A stretch of 64,000 bases of DNA from Candidatus Nitronereus thalassa. GTDB lineage: Bacteria; Nitrospirota; Nitrospiria; Nitrospirales; UBA8639. The position numbers were made by a program, and so were the translations under genes. The DNA lies in the NCBI RefSeq assembly GCF_032191465.1, contig NZ_JAQOUE010000002.1, positions 186,001 through 250,000 on the forward strand, written 5' to 3'. The notes under the pieces are model-generated. The model worked only from the letters and a program-made list of their open reading frames with translations. It did no database searches and was not told where the DNA came from. Positions 62,628-64,000 of the stretch are shown piece by piece; the first letter of the stretch is position 1; every line of letters starts with the position of its first letter.

Positions 62628-63866
62628 TTACGCACTTAAAGGCAAGGCTTCATAGCTGGCGGCGGCGGGATTTCGTACATAGTCCTCAACAAAATTTTTC
62701 AGCGTCCCATTTCGATACAGCCGGGTATTGGCAAATTTCGTATCTATCTTATGGAGCACCTTCACTTTCACACCAGTTTTGTGGATAAACTCCTCTAAGG
62801 TGACTCCCATTATATCCATATTCGTCCCACGCCCAGATTCCATGACGCTTTTTGGAATGTGCAGGCGCTTTTCGTTCGTAAGACATTTCCGTATATCATC
62901 AAAGGTCAGAAGTACCGTGCAATCGGAATCTCCACCCAACATCGCATTGGGTATATGGAGAAAGCGCGCCCTCCCCTTTCGGTACATGTTCAAAATTTTA
63001 TGAACACTCCCGGCCATCACCACCGTATCCTTTTTCTCTAATTCGAGGGCATCGAACGCACTCACAATGCGTTTTCGATTCAAAAATGCGGTCACATAGG
63101 CTTCCGTATGAATCGTGGTCAGATTGGGATATCCCGCATCATATATTCGTTCCGCTTCAAGGGGGAGAAACTTTCTCCCCTGTCGCATCAGATTGGCCGT
63201 ATCTTCCTTTAACCCACGAACCGGGGTCAGGCACCCCATCCACAACACGCATTGTTGATTAACCTTGGCAATCTGTTCGGCATCCTTAGACATCGTATCT
63301 TGGTCAAAGGAATAAAAATTAGCCGAGGACACGGCAGGGCCATCCAACACCTTCATGACGTGCCTCACCGACGGCGCATGGGGCATTAATTTTTCTCGAT
63401 ACTTGCTGAGTGTGATCACCGACAGTTCAAAATTGATCCGGCCCGGATATTGTGCCACCAGCTGATGAATTTTAGGGACATGGACAAAACCAACAGTAAA
63501 AAACTGAATATTCTTATCGGTGTGCTTTAAAAAGTCTTCCACCCACTCCATGCCTTTGGGATGCAGGAATAAATCCGTCCACTCCATATACTCATTCCCT
63601 CCCAAACACCAGAACTGCATGGGATCGGTAGGCTTGGCATTGATATAGTTTAGGATAAACTCCCAATCATCTTGCGATGTTTTCGGCGGATCTTGCGTCT
63701 CGCGATAGGAATGATCCAGCTCGTAACAAAAGTCACATTCCACCGGGCACTTCTTCCCCAAACTCAAGGGAATTTTTCCGGCATCCATTTCACGCTTGAG
63801 CACTTCCCGATACCCCTTGCCTTGGAGAACGAGAGTTGGCTCTAATACCGGCAGGTCTCGCCCCAC
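62628..63866 (-). CDS. radical SAM protein of unknown function
   Basis: A 412-aa protein. A CxxxCxxC cluster (C40, C44, C47 in KKCPVECDFCYEL) would bind the radical-SAM iron-sulfur cluster. Following segments include MQFWCLGGNEYMEW (a GGE-like motif) and VITLSKYREKLMPHA. The C-terminal 150 residues (AYVTAFLNRKRIVSAFDALE, GRARFLHIPNAMLGGDSDCT) form a second domain that resembles DUF512-like regions. The start is GTG 63866 with GAGGGG ahead. I do not know its substrate. Upstream to 64000 no gene seen. Confidence 0.85.
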   Translation of the reverse strand: MGRDLPVLEPTLVLQGKGYREVLKREMDAGKIPLSLGKKCPVECDFCYELDHSYRETQDPPKTSQDDWEFILNYINAKPTDPMQFWCLGGNEYMEWTDLFLHPKGMEWVEDFLKHTDKNIQFFTVGFVHVPKIHQLVAQYPGRINFELSVITLSKYREKLMPHAPSVRHVMKVLDGPAVSSANFYSFDQDTMSKDAEQIAKVNQQCVLWMGCLTPVRGLKEDTANLMRQGRKFLPLEAERIYDAGYPNLTTIHTEAYVTAFLNRKRIVSAFDALELEKKDTVVMAGSVHKILNMYRKGRARFLHIPNAMLGGDSDCTVLLTFDDIRKCLTNEKRLHIPKSVMESGRGTNMDIMGVTLEEFIHKTGVKVKVLHKIDTKFANTRLYRNGTLKNFVEDYVRNPAAASYEALPLSA

Positions 63867-64000
63867 GGTTAACCCCTCACTCCTAGTCGCTCATGACCAT
63901 TCTTGTCTATAAGAACACAATGGCTCGTTGACACCCTCACAAAATTTTTGCCAGACTTTGTACAGTCAAGCCAAGTCTCGATTATCATAATTCCAATTTC

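Noticed and set aside
1-64000. tRNA, rRNA, CRISPR array, IS element or prophage
   Set aside because: No cloverleaf-like sequence with a TTCGANNC arm, no regular repeat-spacer array and no transposase or integrase reading frame was found by eye.

Overview
The window looks like chromosomal DNA of a Gram-negative, probably marine or halotolerant member of the Nitrospirota, perhaps a Nitrospira of roughly 50% GC. This is inferred from the gene mix: a K+-dependent H+-pyrophosphatase, hopanoid/Mla-type outer-membrane lipid transport, TonB receptors, a PEP-CTERM protein, mannosyl-3-phosphoglycerate phosphatase and many secreted proteins. No rRNA or marker operon fixes the genus. I saw no tRNA, CRISPR array, IS element or phage. 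Most genes are intact and closely packed, so this reads as ordinary chromosome with accessory patches.

Layout. 0-13.4 kb is mostly housekeeping: the end of argG, hppA, rluE-type pseudouridine synthase, hflK-hflC, a pentapeptide-repeat protein, a HEAT-like secreted protein, a CobW-family GTPase, a SIMPL protein, a TraB/PrgY protein, endonuclease Q and a secreted DsrE-like protein. 13.6-18.3 kb holds an unknown membrane-linked protein, a thioredoxin with a suspicious C-terminal frame, a DUF5069 protein, msrB and two stand-alone receivers, one degenerate; operator-like repeats lie between and beside them. 18.9-25.6 kb combines a lytic transglycosylase, an MscS-like channel, a 2TM-RCK potassium channel, mannosyl-3-phosphoglycerate phosphatase, malQ and a YtxH protein, which suggests turgor and osmolyte control. 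A PEP-CTERM protein and secA follow.

30.5-42.5 kb is the most unusual part: an energised outer-membrane uptake locus with two TonB-domain proteins, a TPR protein, ExbB, ExbD, three small His/Cys-rich two-helix membrane proteins (DUF2946-like), a MerR/excisionase-type HTH protein, a secreted beta-propeller with a CxCC motif, a TlpA-type thioredoxin, a TonB-dependent receptor, a c-type cytochrome and a small His-containing secreted protein. A second, smaller cassette at 53.0-56.4 kb repeats the theme with a fourth His-rich protein, a second receptor and a secreted TonB-C-like protein. I infer a metal, most likely copper, uptake or handling system; the substrate is not proven by sequence.

43.6-53 kb carries a Crp/Fnr regulator divergent from a SprA-like putative metalloprotease, a sulfotransferase, MlaC- and MlaA-like proteins convergent with an HpnN-type RND transporter, an RRM RNA-binding protein and a fatty-acid desaturase. 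56.5-64 kb has small enzymes: HIT, a retropepsin-like protease, a YkgJ cysteine-cluster protein, a GGCT-like protein, a thioredoxin-like [2Fe-2S] ferredoxin, MoaB, a zinc alcohol dehydrogenase, PhzF and an unassigned radical SAM protein.
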